Below the pieces are notes generated by a model that was not told where the DNA came from, ran no database searches, and saw nothing but the letters and a program-made list of their open reading frames with translations. The translations under genes were made by a program, and so were the position numbers. A DNA stretch of 64,000 nt from JAWLGZ01 sp041690635 (GTDB taxonomy: Bacteria > Pseudomonadota > Gammaproteobacteria > Thiohalomonadales > Thiohalomonadaceae), in the NCBI GenBank assembly GCA_041690635.1, contig JAWLGZ010000004.1:372001-436000 (forward strand), given 5' to 3'. This document shows, in pieces, positions 9,358-16,925 of the stretch (position 1 is the stretch's first letter; each line of letters starts with the position of its first letter).

Positions 9358-9909
9358 GTGAAATCCACAAAACCATCGGAAAACTCCATGGGTATCGTCG
9401 AGATCCGCCCGGAAAGCCCGACCGACATCGAAGCAATCTTCCGCGTCACGGAGATGGCGTTCAGGTCGCACCCCTGCAGCCAACAGACCGAGCAGTTCGT
9501 CGTGGACGAACTGCGCCGCAGCGGCGCGCTCACCGTTTCACTGATCGCAGTGCTGGACGGCCAGGTTGTGGGGCACATCGCGTTCTCACCGGTATCCCTC
9601 TCGGACGGCTCGACCGACTGGTATGGGCTGGGACCACTGTCGGTGGCCCCCGAACACCAGCGTCGCGGCATCGGGCAGGCGTTGGTCCGCGAGGGGCTTT
9701 CGCAGTTGCGGGTCCTCGGGGCGAAAGGTTGCGTGCTGGTCGGTGACCCGGGCTATTACCGGCGCTTCGGATTTCGCAGCGATCCCTGTTGCACCTTGGA
9801 TGGCGTGCCTCAGGAGTTTGTGTTGTCGCTTCCCCTCGAAGGCAACCCTCAGGCCTGCGGCAAAATCACCCACCACCCAGCATTCGCCGCTTGTGGTCCG
9901 GAAGCATAG
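9358..9909 (+). CDS. GNAT family N-acetyltransferase (YhbS-like)
   Basis: 183 residues from a GTG start, or 173 from the ATG at 9388. The acetyl-CoA loop appears as SVAPEHQRRGIGQALV, followed by GDPGYYRRFGF, the usual C-terminal landmark of YhbS-type acetyltransferases. The N-terminus reads IRPESPTDIEAI as in that family. GGCGGAG sits just before the GTG but is very close; GGAAA before 9388 is weak. The substrate is unknown. Confidence 0.85.
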   Translation: MKSTKPSENSMGIVEIRPESPTDIEAIFRVTEMAFRSHPCSQQTEQFVVDELRRSGALTVSLIAVLDGQVVGHIAFSPVSLSDGSTDWYGLGPLSVAPEHQRRGIGQALVREGLSQLRVLGAKGCVLVGDPGYYRRFGFRSDPCCTLDGVPQEFVLSLPLEGNPQACGKITHHPAFAACGPEA

Positions 9910-10059
9910 GAAAAGTACGGCTGCGGCGGGATGCCCCAAGTCATCCACCTCGCGCCCACATTGTCCCTGAGGTTCAGGCGGAAACGGGTATACTGGGCTG
10001 GAATCAGGCGGCAACTCCAGTCACGGACCTCCCGACTCGATCTCCCCCGAGGATTTGAA

Positions 10060-10299
10060 ATGAACAAGCAAGAAGTCGAACTGTTGAGCAAAGAGGTCGA
10101 AATGCTGATGGACGAGCGGGCCAGGCTGCTGCGGGTGGTTGGCGCGGCGACGGTGCTGGTGGCGAACACCGATGCCCAGAACCTGCCGCCCGGTGCAGTG
10201 AACGCAGCCGAAGTCCTGTCAGAGATGCTGAACGCACTGCCCGAGGAGACGTTGAAAGACGCCCTCGACGCGGTACACGCGGAGCCTGATATGCCGTAG
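10060..10299 (+). CDS. small hypothetical protein, predicted helical
   Basis: 79 residues, starting MNKQEVELLSKEVEMLMDER, rich in Glu and Leu with heptad-like spacing at the start, so a short coiled coil is likely. GAGG lies eight bases before the ATG. No family is recognised. It is flanked by a GNAT gene and a degraded methyltransferase piece. Confidence 0.6.
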   Translation: MNKQEVELLSKEVEMLMDERARLLRVVGAATVLVANTDAQNLPPGAVNAAEVLSEMLNALPEETLKDALDAVHAEPDMP

Positions 10300-10343
10300 C
10301 GCCGCTCCGCGAACCGGTCGGGCCCTGCCGTGCCGGGTCTCTA

Positions 10344-10454
10344 CCGCTCCCGCCATCCTTTCGGAAGTCGATCACCACAACGGTTCCGCTGATCACGGCG
10401 GACAACAAAATCCGTTCCTACAAGCACGTCAAGACCATCTGGTAAACCGCTGGG
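10344..10454 (-). pseudogene. remnant of a second methyltransferase gene like the one at 12411-13112
   Basis: On the reverse strand, bases 10344-10385 encode TVVVIDFRKDGGSG, identical to an internal stretch of the exported methyltransferase at 12411-13112. Directly upstream, 10390-10454 matches (by eye about three-quarters identity) the DNA upstream of that gene, around 13123-13192. The copy therefore has the leader region joined to an internal part, with most of the coding sequence lost. Confidence 0.6.
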
Positions 10455-10495
10455 CAGGACTCGGCGTTATTTGACTCTGGCCCTGATTATCATTT

Positions 10496-11614
10496 TTATG
10501 CCGGCCGCCCCACGATGAACCTTGCAAACGTGCGCGCCGGTACGATCCCTGCCAGGGTGAAGCCGCCCTGCCGAAGTAGTTCGCGCCATTCGGCTTCGGT
10601 CCGCTCGCGCCCTCGCGTGTTGACGAGCATCTGCATGTCGAATGCGGCCGTGGTCGCATCGGCGCCCATGTCGTGCATCACCATGTCAACGAACACAGCC
10701 GTCGGGGAATAGTCGCCGGCAGCCGAATGCAGCCGCTGAAGTACCGTCAGAGCCTCGTCGTCGCCCATCCCATGGAACACGGCAGCGAACAGGTAGAGGT
10801 CGCGGCCGGAGCGGGCCGGCGGGATGTACTCCAACATATCGCCACCTTCGAACCTCAACCGGGCCCGGATGCCCGCTTCGATTTGCTGTGATTCGGCGCG
10901 CGCGGCCTCGATGATCTGCGGGCGGTCGAACACCAGGGCGCTTAGGTGGGGGTTCCGCCGCAGGATGGCCGTGGCCTTCGATCCCTTCGACCCACCGACA
11001 TCGACGACACGTTCGAAAGCGGACCAATTGAAGTCATCGAAGAATTCGCTGCCGGTAAGGTGCTCCACCGCATCCATGGCTCGGCCGAACAGCAGGTCGA
11101 ACTCCGGGTTTTGATCCATGTAGTCGAACAGGTCACCGCCGTGCACCTTCTCGAAGGGCACACCCCCATGGCGGATCGCCGCTTCCAGCGGTTCCAGCCA
11201 GGGGGCGGTCATTTCCGGCGAATTGTGCATCAGGATCATCGCACGCACGCTTTGGGGGTGGTCATCGCGAAGAGGCTGTGAGGTCTTGTTGTTGCGGAAG
11301 CTGCGCGGGCCGGTCTGTTCGAAGACGTCCAAGGCACTCAGCATCCGAAGCAGGCGAAACAGGTGGTCTTCGCTGACCCCAAGTTCCCCCGCCAATGCCT
11401 CGGCCGACTTCTCCTCACCTCCCAGCACGTCGGCCACACCCAGGCGCGCAGCGACATAGAGTGCCCGCGACTGCCAGAACAGGGAACCCATCTGCATGAG
11501 GCGAAACGGTGGGGGCGTCGTTTTCACCGGTATGGACTGAATGGCGCCGACCACCCCGATCAAAGCCTGCCAGAGCTTTACCGAAAGCGTGTTGCGGGAC
11601 AGCTTCGGGTTCAT
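10496..11614 (-). CDS. SAM-dependent O-methyltransferase (plant-type/CrtF-like family)
   Basis: 372 residues. An N-terminal winged-helix dimerisation domain (LYVAARLGVADVL, LGVSEDHLFRLLRML) is followed by the methyltransferase core with VVDVGGSKGSKATAIL as SAM loop and FEGGDMLEYIPP as the second motif. The family methylates hydroxyl groups of small molecules such as carotenoids or quinone-like compounds; the substrate here is unknown. The ATG at 11614 overlaps the tetR stop by four bases, with AAGGAGGAG as ribosome site, so the two form an operon and the regulator probably controls it. Confidence 0.87.
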   Translation of the reverse strand: MNPKLSRNTLSVKLWQALIGVVGAIQSIPVKTTPPPFRLMQMGSLFWQSRALYVAARLGVADVLGGEEKSAEALAGELGVSEDHLFRLLRMLSALDVFEQTGPRSFRNNKTSQPLRDDHPQSVRAMILMHNSPEMTAPWLEPLEAAIRHGGVPFEKVHGGDLFDYMDQNPEFDLLFGRAMDAVEHLTGSEFFDDFNWSAFERVVDVGGSKGSKATAILRRNPHLSALVFDRPQIIEAARAESQQIEAGIRARLRFEGGDMLEYIPPARSGRDLYLFAAVFHGMGDDEALTVLQRLHSAAGDYSPTAVFVDMVMHDMGADATTAAFDMQMLVNTRGRERTEAEWRELLRQGGFTLAGIVPARTFARFIVGRPA

Positions 11615-12231
11615 CGCGTCTCCTCCTTGTCGTCGCGCCATGTCGCCAGACCGGCGGCGAGCAGATGACCATTGAGGCTCGCAAGGCGCGCAAGGAAGTC
11701 GCTGTCAAGCGTGCGGCCCAACTGCTCCTCGAAAATGCCCTTGAGGAGCATCGGAGTCATCGCCAGACTGATAAACGTCAGCCTGAGCATGTCCGGGTCG
11801 ATGGAGTCGCTGATCTTGCCCGCCGCCTTCAAGGCCTCGACCTGGTGCGTGCTCCTGCTGCGCCCGCGCTCGAGTAGTTCGAGGATGAAACGGCGGCCCG
11901 GCCCCTGGTTGAGCGCGAGGATCTTGAGTTCCAGCTTGGGAAACTCGGGGTATTCCGTCATGATGCGGTAGTAGAGCTGAAACAACTCCTCGAAGCCGCC
12001 CGACGACGAGAGCATATCCCCGTCCAGCACATCGAGCAGCGGCGCCAGGGTCGACCGAATCATCTCTTCGAACAACCCCTCCTTGCTACCGAAGTAGTAC
12101 CGGATCATGGAGACGTTGGCACCGGCAAGCGCGGCAATCTGCCGCGTGGTGACATTCTGGTACTCGTCGGCCAGGAAGCACTCGAGCGCCGCATCGAGCA
12201 GCCGTTGCCGTACCGTCTTTTCTTCTTTCAT
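11611..12231 (-). CDS. TetR/AcrR family transcriptional regulator
   Basis: 206 residues. The N-terminal helix-turn-helix reads RLLDAALECFLADEYQNVTT then IAALAGANVSMIRYYFGSKE, which is classic TetR. The C-terminal ligand domain ends in WRDDKEETR. The frame is open upstream, but the start at 12231 fits the family (MKEEKTVRQRLL). It is the first gene of an operon with the O-methyltransferase (four-base overlap). Autoregulation together with the methyltransferase is the usual arrangement and is inferred here. Confidence 0.9.
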   Translation of the reverse strand: MKEEKTVRQRLLDAALECFLADEYQNVTTRQIAALAGANVSMIRYYFGSKEGLFEEMIRSTLAPLLDVLDGDMLSSSGGFEELFQLYYRIMTEYPEFPKLELKILALNQGPGRRFILELLERGRSRSTHQVEALKAAGKISDSIDPDMLRLTFISLAMTPMLLKGIFEEQLGRTLDSDFLARLASLNGHLLAAGLATWRDDKEETR

Positions 12232-12410
12232 GGATATACCCGTCACCCCCAGTTGAGGCGAGCCTAACACCGGGCCGCCGCAGTCCCCAGGGGTTTCGTC
12301 AATCAAAGCCGGCGCTTTGGTTGATCCGAAGTTCTGGGTGGATGAAACCGGGGGGCCGAGTGGCGGTGAAGCTGACACGGGCGACCGAATCGAAGCGCCC
12401 CGCGCAATGG

Positions 12411-13112
12411 CTAACGTTCGGGTTTTCTGAAGCGCAGGAAGTAGTTCGTCTTCAGGAAGTCCCTCTCCTCGATGAACTCGAAACCCACCGACCCGACCTC
12501 CTCGATCACGGTCGCTTTCGCCGCCCGCACGTGCCCCTGGACCCAACCACTGCCTCCATCCTTGCGGAAGTCGATAACGACCACGGTCCCGCCCGGTCGT
12601 AACGCGCGGTGCAGGGAGGCCATGGTCTCGAAGGGATATTCGAAGTGGTGGTAGGTGTCGGAGATGAAGGCCACATCCACCGAATCAGGCGGCAGCTTCA
12701 CCGACTTCTGATCGTTGACAATGCCCTCGACGTTTTCGAACCCGGCCTCGGATGCACGGCGCTCGATGTTGCGGACGAAGGTCTCCGAGATGTCCACCGC
12801 GTAGACCCGCCCTTTCGGCCCCACCTCCCCGGCGAACATCAGCGTAAACAGCCCCGTCCCCGCGCCGATGTCGGCCACCGCCTGCCCCGCCTGCACACCG
12901 GTCGCCTGTACGATCGCCTCCCGCTTGTCATAGACCTCCCGCCTGGGACGCTCGAAGGTCCTGACCCACGACTCGAAATCCGGGTCCTGATACGGGGCAT
13001 TGATGGACGGGTCGACCATCGGTCCCTGTCCTTCGGCTAGAACGCCTGGAGGACCGGCAATCGCCAGGCCGATAATCAGCCAAGCCGGAAGATGTCGAAT
13101 CAGATCTTTCAT
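12411..13112 (-). CDS. class I SAM-dependent methyltransferase with predicted signal peptide
   Basis: 233 residues. The first about 27 residues (MKDLIRHLPAWLIIGLAIAG then PPGVLA) form a signal peptide, and the mature part is a class I methyltransferase: VADIGAGTGLFTLMFA binds SAM, followed by VYAVDIS, SDTYHHFEYP and RPGGTVVVIDFRKDGG. Export of a SAM-dependent enzyme is puzzling because SAM is cytosolic; it may be membrane-anchored or the leader may be retained. GGAG lies nine bases before the ATG at 13112. A degraded relative lies at 10344-10454. Confidence 0.82.
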   Translation of the reverse strand: MKDLIRHLPAWLIIGLAIAGPPGVLAEGQGPMVDPSINAPYQDPDFESWVRTFERPRREVYDKREAIVQATGVQAGQAVADIGAGTGLFTLMFAGEVGPKGRVYAVDISETFVRNIERRASEAGFENVEGIVNDQKSVKLPPDSVDVAFISDTYHHFEYPFETMASLHRALRPGGTVVVIDFRKDGGSGWVQGHVRAAKATVIEEVGSVGFEFIEERDFLKTNYFLRFRKPER

Positions 13113-13122
13113 GGGTTTATGC

Positions 13123-13192
13123 TCCACTGATTGCCGCAGACAATAAAGTCAGCTCCTACATGCACGTCAAGATGATCTGGTCAAGCGCTGGC
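13123..13192. repeat. leader-region repeat shared with 10390-10454
   Basis: Contains CTCCTACATGCACGTCAAGA and ATCTGGTCAAGCGCTGG; the partner has CTACAAGCACGTCAAGA and ATCTGGTAAACCGCTGG in the same orientation. It precedes the intact methyltransferase gene. Confidence 0.6.
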
Positions 13193-13278
13193 TCTTACCG
13201 CCGGCACCAACACCGCAACTCATCTCCTATTCTCCGATCAGTGACCTTTGATTCTACGGTGTACACAGGAGAGCAGCC

Positions 13279-13710
13279 ATGCGCGTGATGGTTTTGGTCA
13301 AGGCCAACAACGCCTCCGAGTCAGGAGCGATGCCCACCACCGCCGAACTTGAGGCGATGAGCAATTTCAATGACGAGTTGGTGAATGCGGGTGTAATGCT
13401 GGCCGGCGAAGGGCTACACCCGACTAAAAAAGGTGTGCGGGTGCACTTCTCTGGCGGTGAACCTACAATCACTTATGGCCCATTCCCCGATGCGGAATCG
13501 CTCATCGCCGGCTTCTGGATCTGGAACGTGGGCTCCATGGACGAGGCGATCGACTGGATCAGGCGCGCCCCGTTTCGCGATGAAGAGATTGAGCTACGCC
13601 CGCTGTTCGAGGCGGAGGATTTCGGTGCCGAGTACACGCCCGAGCTTCGCGCGCAGGAAGAGCGGCAGCGCGCGAAGATAGAGCAGCATTCGCGGAATGC
13701 GCCGCACTGA
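13279..13710 (+). CDS. YCII-related (DGPF) domain protein
   Basis: 143 residues starting MRVMVLVKANNASESG, with the ferredoxin-like YCII fold landmarks LVNAGVMLAGEGLHPT and YGPFPDAESLIAGFWIW. Relatives are often encoded near ECF sigma factors; no sigma gene is seen here. The enzymatic role of the family is not established. GGAGAGCAGCC precedes the ATG. Confidence 0.88.
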   Translation: MRVMVLVKANNASESGAMPTTAELEAMSNFNDELVNAGVMLAGEGLHPTKKGVRVHFSGGEPTITYGPFPDAESLIAGFWIWNVGSMDEAIDWIRRAPFRDEEIELRPLFEAEDFGAEYTPELRAQEERQRAKIEQHSRNAPH

Positions 13711-13789
13711 ACAAGTGGTCGGCAATAAAGGGCACTTCTATTGATTCGTCGTTCCCGCGAAAGCGTGAATCCGCGGGACCGTTGCTTTA

Positions 13790-14410
13790 TCAACCCGGCC
13801 GATCGTCCGCGGGAGCGTCCTGCGGGGCGGAAGGAACGGCGCAAGCACCCGTCGCGCAACTCCGGCCCTTTCGAAGCACCAAGGCCGTTACCGCGCTCCC
13901 GGCCAACGCCCCCAAAGCAACCAGGGGCCAGAGCGGCGCCACCATCTCCCACCCCAGCGCCACGACCATCGGTGCCGAATCCGGTCCGGAAATCGCGGCC
14001 AGCCCGTACTGCTCCATCACGTAGTCCCCGTAGAAGATCAGCAGCCCGAACAACGCGATATAGATCCCGATACACATCCTTAATTGTTCCTCGTGTCGTG
14101 CTTGCCTCCCCGAGCGGGACGCGAGGCGGCCGCTCATGGAGGTAACGGCGACCCATCCGTCGCCACCACCGCAGCTAACGCATTCGACGACCTGGGCGAA
14201 AAACACACCCACCGTGGCATAGACATGCCGCGCATCCTCGCTCACGCCATTGACGATGACCCCCAGATCGCTGTCATCGAGCCGGTTACCCGGTTCGACT
14301 GCCTGCGCAATCGGCAACACATCGCTACGGAGTTCTTCGAGTTCGGCCTTGAGCGCGGCGGAGAACCCCTCGGTTCCCCAGGCATTCAGGCTGTTGTTCA
14401 ACATTACCAT
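13790..14410 (-). CDS. hypothetical two-part protein: conserved small domain plus two membrane helices
   Basis: 206 residues from ATG 14410. Residues 1-85 (MVMLNNSLNAWGTEGF, then a Leu/Glu-rich helix, ending CVSCGGGDG) resemble a small conserved bacterial family of unknown function. After a basic linker, two membrane helices follow (CIGIYIALFGLLIFYGDYVM and LWPLVALGALAGSAVTALVL). An internal ATG at 14077 has GAGG upstream, so this may instead be a frameshifted small gene followed by a separate two-helix protein. The frame is open back to 14518, but that part overlaps the vapC gene. Confidence 0.55.
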   Translation of the reverse strand: MVMLNNSLNAWGTEGFSAALKAELEELRSDVLPIAQAVEPGNRLDDSDLGVIVNGVSEDARHVYATVGVFFAQVVECVSCGGGDGWVAVTSMSGRLASRSGRQARHEEQLRMCIGIYIALFGLLIFYGDYVMEQYGLAAISGPDSAPMVVALGWEMVAPLWPLVALGALAGSAVTALVLRKGRSCATGACAVPSAPQDAPADDRPG

Positions 14411-14486
14411 CGGAGTTTCCCCGTTTGGGGTATTTGCGAAATCAGCCGCTGGCACGGTCGGCTGGGAAAAATCGAGTTCGGCTCCT

Positions 14487-14870
14487 TCAGCACGATGCCT
14501 TCGAAAAGAAAAGGACATCGGGCAGCCCTTCGAAGTGATCGTCCGTGGTCACCAACTCCGAGTCGCACTGCCGGGCCGTCGCGTAGATCAGGGCATCGGC
14601 GAAAGAGAGCTTGTGCGCCAACGCAAGATCACCGGCCAACAGAGCGATATTCGTGTGGAGCGGGACGACCCGACACTGCTCGGTGAGGCCCACGATTTCC
14701 AGAGCTGTGGCCTCATCCCGCTCCCGCTTGGCCCACTTGTACAGTTCGAACTGAACCGCCGTAGGCACCACCACCTCCCACGGCTCAAGCAAATAGGGAG
14801 AGAAACGGTCGGCAAGGCCGCCATCGACCAACCATTCGATCCAGCCACACGTATCGACAAGAACCGGCAT
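14487..14870 (-). CDS. vapC: PIN-domain ribonuclease toxin (VapC family)
   Basis: 127 residues. The acidic catalytic set is visible: Asp6 in LVDTCGWIEWL, Glu in FELYKW, Asp in SFADALIYATA and the TTDDHFEGL end. The family cleaves tRNA or rRNA when freed from its antitoxin. The ATG at 14870 shares one base with the stop codon of the AbrB-type antitoxin gene upstream, typical of a vapBC operon. Confidence 0.88.
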   Translation of the reverse strand: MPVLVDTCGWIEWLVDGGLADRFSPYLLEPWEVVVPTAVQFELYKWAKRERDEATALEIVGLTEQCRVVPLHTNIALLAGDLALAHKLSFADALIYATARQCDSELVTTDDHFEGLPDVLFFSKASC

Positions 14871-15079
14871 CAAACCCGATCCGAGTGTTCCCGATAACCC
14901 TTCACATTCGCCCCTTTTAGTCGGCCCCTGGCGGACTCGATGGGTGCGATGGGAACGAGCTCGATAACCGAGCCTTTGGCTATTACGGAAAACCGTTGCC
15001 CGGGCTTCAATCCCAAGGCTTCCCGGACCCCTTTCGGGATGGACATCTGGTACTTGCTCGACAACGTCGCCGCATGCAT
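14870..15079 (-). CDS. vapB: AbrB/SpoVT-type antitoxin (VapB family)
   Basis: 69 residues. SSKYQMSIPKGVREALGLKP then GQRF is the swapped-hairpin AbrB DNA-binding domain; the C-terminal tail ESARGRLKGANVKGY would wrap the PIN toxin. It is the first gene of the pair and expected to autoregulate the operon. Confidence 0.88.
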   Translation of the reverse strand: MHAATLSSKYQMSIPKGVREALGLKPGQRFSVIAKGSVIELVPIAPIESARGRLKGANVKGYREHSDRV

Positions 15080-15295
15080 TTTACGATTCCTTCATCGATC
15101 GCAGGTACCGTAAGAATATGTCGCCTGCCCTGGAATCGCAACGAGGGGGTCGTAGTCCTCGGGCCGAAGCTCAGTCGTGACTAGTTTCCCTGGTCATGAC
15201 GGGGAAGCGCCAAACAGCACGACCTCAATCTTGTTGAATTAACGAGATTCCGGAATAAATCGGCCCCTTAAATTCGTATCACCCAGTTCCGTGGC

Positions 15296-15589
15296 TCAAA
15301 GAAGACGCTCAGTGCGCCAAATCCGCACGATTTCAAGCACGTCGGATTTCCTCCCGCTGTCGTATCGGTACACGATGCGAAACGGCGGGTGAATGAGTTC
15401 CCGAAGGTGGGCGACGCCGAACTCGGGAACAATGCGCCCCATCTCCGGATGAATGGACAGCGCCTCCAAGCGCTCGAATATCTCCGTTACGAACCGCCTG
15501 CCGACGTCCGGAACGCCTTCGTCGGCATACCACGCCAGAATCCCCTCGATATCGCTGACCGCCGATTCAGCAAGAGCAGCCCTCGGCAT
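15296..15589 (-). CDS. parE: ParE/RelE-superfamily toxin
   Basis: 97 residues. AVSDIEGILAWYADEG, FVTEIFERLEALSIHPEMGR and PFRIVYRYD, then IVRIWRTERLL at the end, match the ParE/RelE fold. The start codon is four bases after the Phd-type antitoxin stop. Members poison gyrase (ParE) or cut ribosome-bound mRNA (RelE); the sequence does not decide which. Confidence 0.87.
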   Translation of the reverse strand: MPRAALAESAVSDIEGILAWYADEGVPDVGRRFVTEIFERLEALSIHPEMGRIVPEFGVAHLRELIHPPFRIVYRYDSGRKSDVLEIVRIWRTERLL

Positions 15590-15593
15590 TTGC

Positions 15594-15857
15594 CTACTTC
15601 ACCCCGAGCCGGGCTTTGGCCTCCGAGAGAGATAGACTCCTGCCGGCTTCCAAATCCGCCAGACCAGTAACAATGGCGCGCATAAACGCCCGTTCATCCT
15701 CCGCCTTCTCGTAATCCGCCACCGACTGAACGACGGCCACCCCCCTTCCCCGACTGGTCAGAAGCACAGGGCGATGGGTCTCCGTGATCTGCTTTACCAC
15801 ACGACCCGGATTTGCCTTGAGATCACCCAGAGGCACAAGATCCTCGGAAAATTTCAT
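15594..15857 (-). CDS. Phd/YefM-family antitoxin
   Basis: 87 residues. LGDLKANPGRVVKQITETHR and PVLLTSRGRGVAVVQSVADY are the DNA-binding core of Phd/YefM proteins; the acidic tail would neutralise the toxin. First gene of the pair. A 123-bp repeat copy begins six bases before its start codon, so the operon promoter must lie in or be replaced by that repeat. Confidence 0.88.
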   Translation of the reverse strand: MKFSEDLVPLGDLKANPGRVVKQITETHRPVLLTSRGRGVAVVQSVADYEKAEDERAFMRAIVTGLADLEAGRSLSLSEAKARLGVK

Positions 15858-15863
15858 GGATTA

Positions 15864-16378
15864 GGCTCCAAACAGGGGCTGTTAACAGGGCTGATACTAG
15901 CACCCAAAAGAGGGTACGCCCAGAAGCTGTCCCCCATCTCTCCGGTGCATTCCGCGGTTATTGGACTCTGACCCCAAAATATTCCCCCTACCAACGCGGC
16001 AATCTTCAGAACGGTTTCTGCGATATTTGACTCTGACCCCAATTATCCTCGGTTGGGCTCCAAACAGGGGCTGTTAACCGGGCTGATACTAGCACCCAAA
16101 AGAGGGTACGCCCAGAAGCTGTCCCCCATCTCTCCGGTGCATTCCGCGGTTATTGGACTCTGACCCCAAATATTCCGGNNNNNNNNNNNNNNNNNNNNNN
16201 NNNNNNNNNNNNNNNNNNNNNNNNNNNNNNNNNNNNNNNNNNNNNNNNNNNNNNNNNNNNNNNNNNNNNNNNNNNNNNGGGCTGATACTAGCACCCAAAA
16301 GAGGGTACGCCCAGAAGCTGTCCCCCATCTCTCCGGTGCATTCCGCGGTTATTGGACTCTGACCCCAAATATTCCGGT
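15864..16378. repeat. 123-bp direct repeats, at least three copies, interrupted by the gap
   Basis: Copies lie at 15864-15986, 16056-16178 and 16279-16378 (the last missing its start at the gap). They are nearly identical and end in GGACTCTGACCCCAAA. A related tag, TTTGACTCTGACCCCAATTA, sits alone at 16025-16044, and weaker relatives lie at 10467-10491 and 20926-20943 (reverse). The copy number is unresolved because the gap falls inside the array. Confidence 0.85.
16179..16278. other. assembly gap (100 N)
   Basis: Exactly 100 N, the conventional placeholder for a gap of unknown size, placed between two copies of the same repeat. The true distance is unknown. Confidence 0.99.
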
Positions 16379-16437
16379 TACAACAGCAGCCGGAAACCTC
16401 TAGTTTTGAATGGCACTGATCTGGGGAAGGTGACAAC

Positions 16438-16566
16438 GTCACGGCCTACATCGTCGGGTTCTACAACAACGTTCGTCTGCATTCGACGCTGGGGTATCTG
16501 CCGCCTACCGGCTACGAGCAACACCGGACGGCTGAACAACCTATCTCGGTGGCCGAAGAAACTTGA
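16438..16566 (+). pseudogene. IS3-family transposase (OrfB) C-terminal remnant
   Basis: A 42-codon tail reads VTAYIVGFYNNVRLHSTLGY then LPPTGYE, the end of the DDE integrase core of IS3-family OrfB proteins. The rest of the transposase is absent; the gap and repeats lie just upstream. The stop is followed by the palindrome GACCACTACAGTGGTC (16566-16581). Confidence 0.8.
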
Positions 16567-16676
16567 CCACTACAGTGGTCTGTCCCCGATTGTCCCCGAT
16601 CGTTCCCCCCTCGCCCCTACCACAATGCTACTCATCGTCTGTCGCCACTCATAGTCATCCCATCAATCATTATCGA

Positions 16677-16886
16677 ATGGACAAAAACCTGAAGAGATTT
16701 GGCGCGCGAGTCCGTGAACTACGCGAAAACGCTCACCTTTCTCAAGAGCAACTCGCTGAGCGTGCGGGATTGCACCGAACCTACATCGGCGGGGTCGAAC
16801 GCGGTGAAAGGAATGTTGGTGTTCTGAACGTCTTCCGACTTGCGCGCGCGCTTGGCGTCACACCCCGTGACCTGTTTCCCGAGTAA
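16677..16886 (+). CDS. XRE-family helix-turn-helix regulator, candidate restriction-modification controller
   Basis: 69 residues covering a single Cro/C1 domain: RFGARVRELRENAHLSQEQL then AERAGLHRTYIGGVERGERN. Small single-domain XRE proteins in front of a restriction gene are usually C proteins that delay endonuclease expression; the next gene (40 bases downstream) is an HNH endonuclease and a C5 methyltransferase lies beyond. The role is inferred from this order. The ATG at 16677 is preferred because the frame upstream is repeat or IS debris. Confidence 0.85.
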   Translation: MDKNLKRFGARVRELRENAHLSQEQLAERAGLHRTYIGGVERGERNVGVLNVFRLARALGVTPRDLFPE

Positions 16887-16925
16887 GCGCAACGCCTCAC
16901 AACGTCCCCAGCAAGGATGAAATAG

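Noticed and set aside
16043..16442. Open frames running through the N gap
   Set aside because: They contain unknown residues and differ only by repeat copies; not genes.
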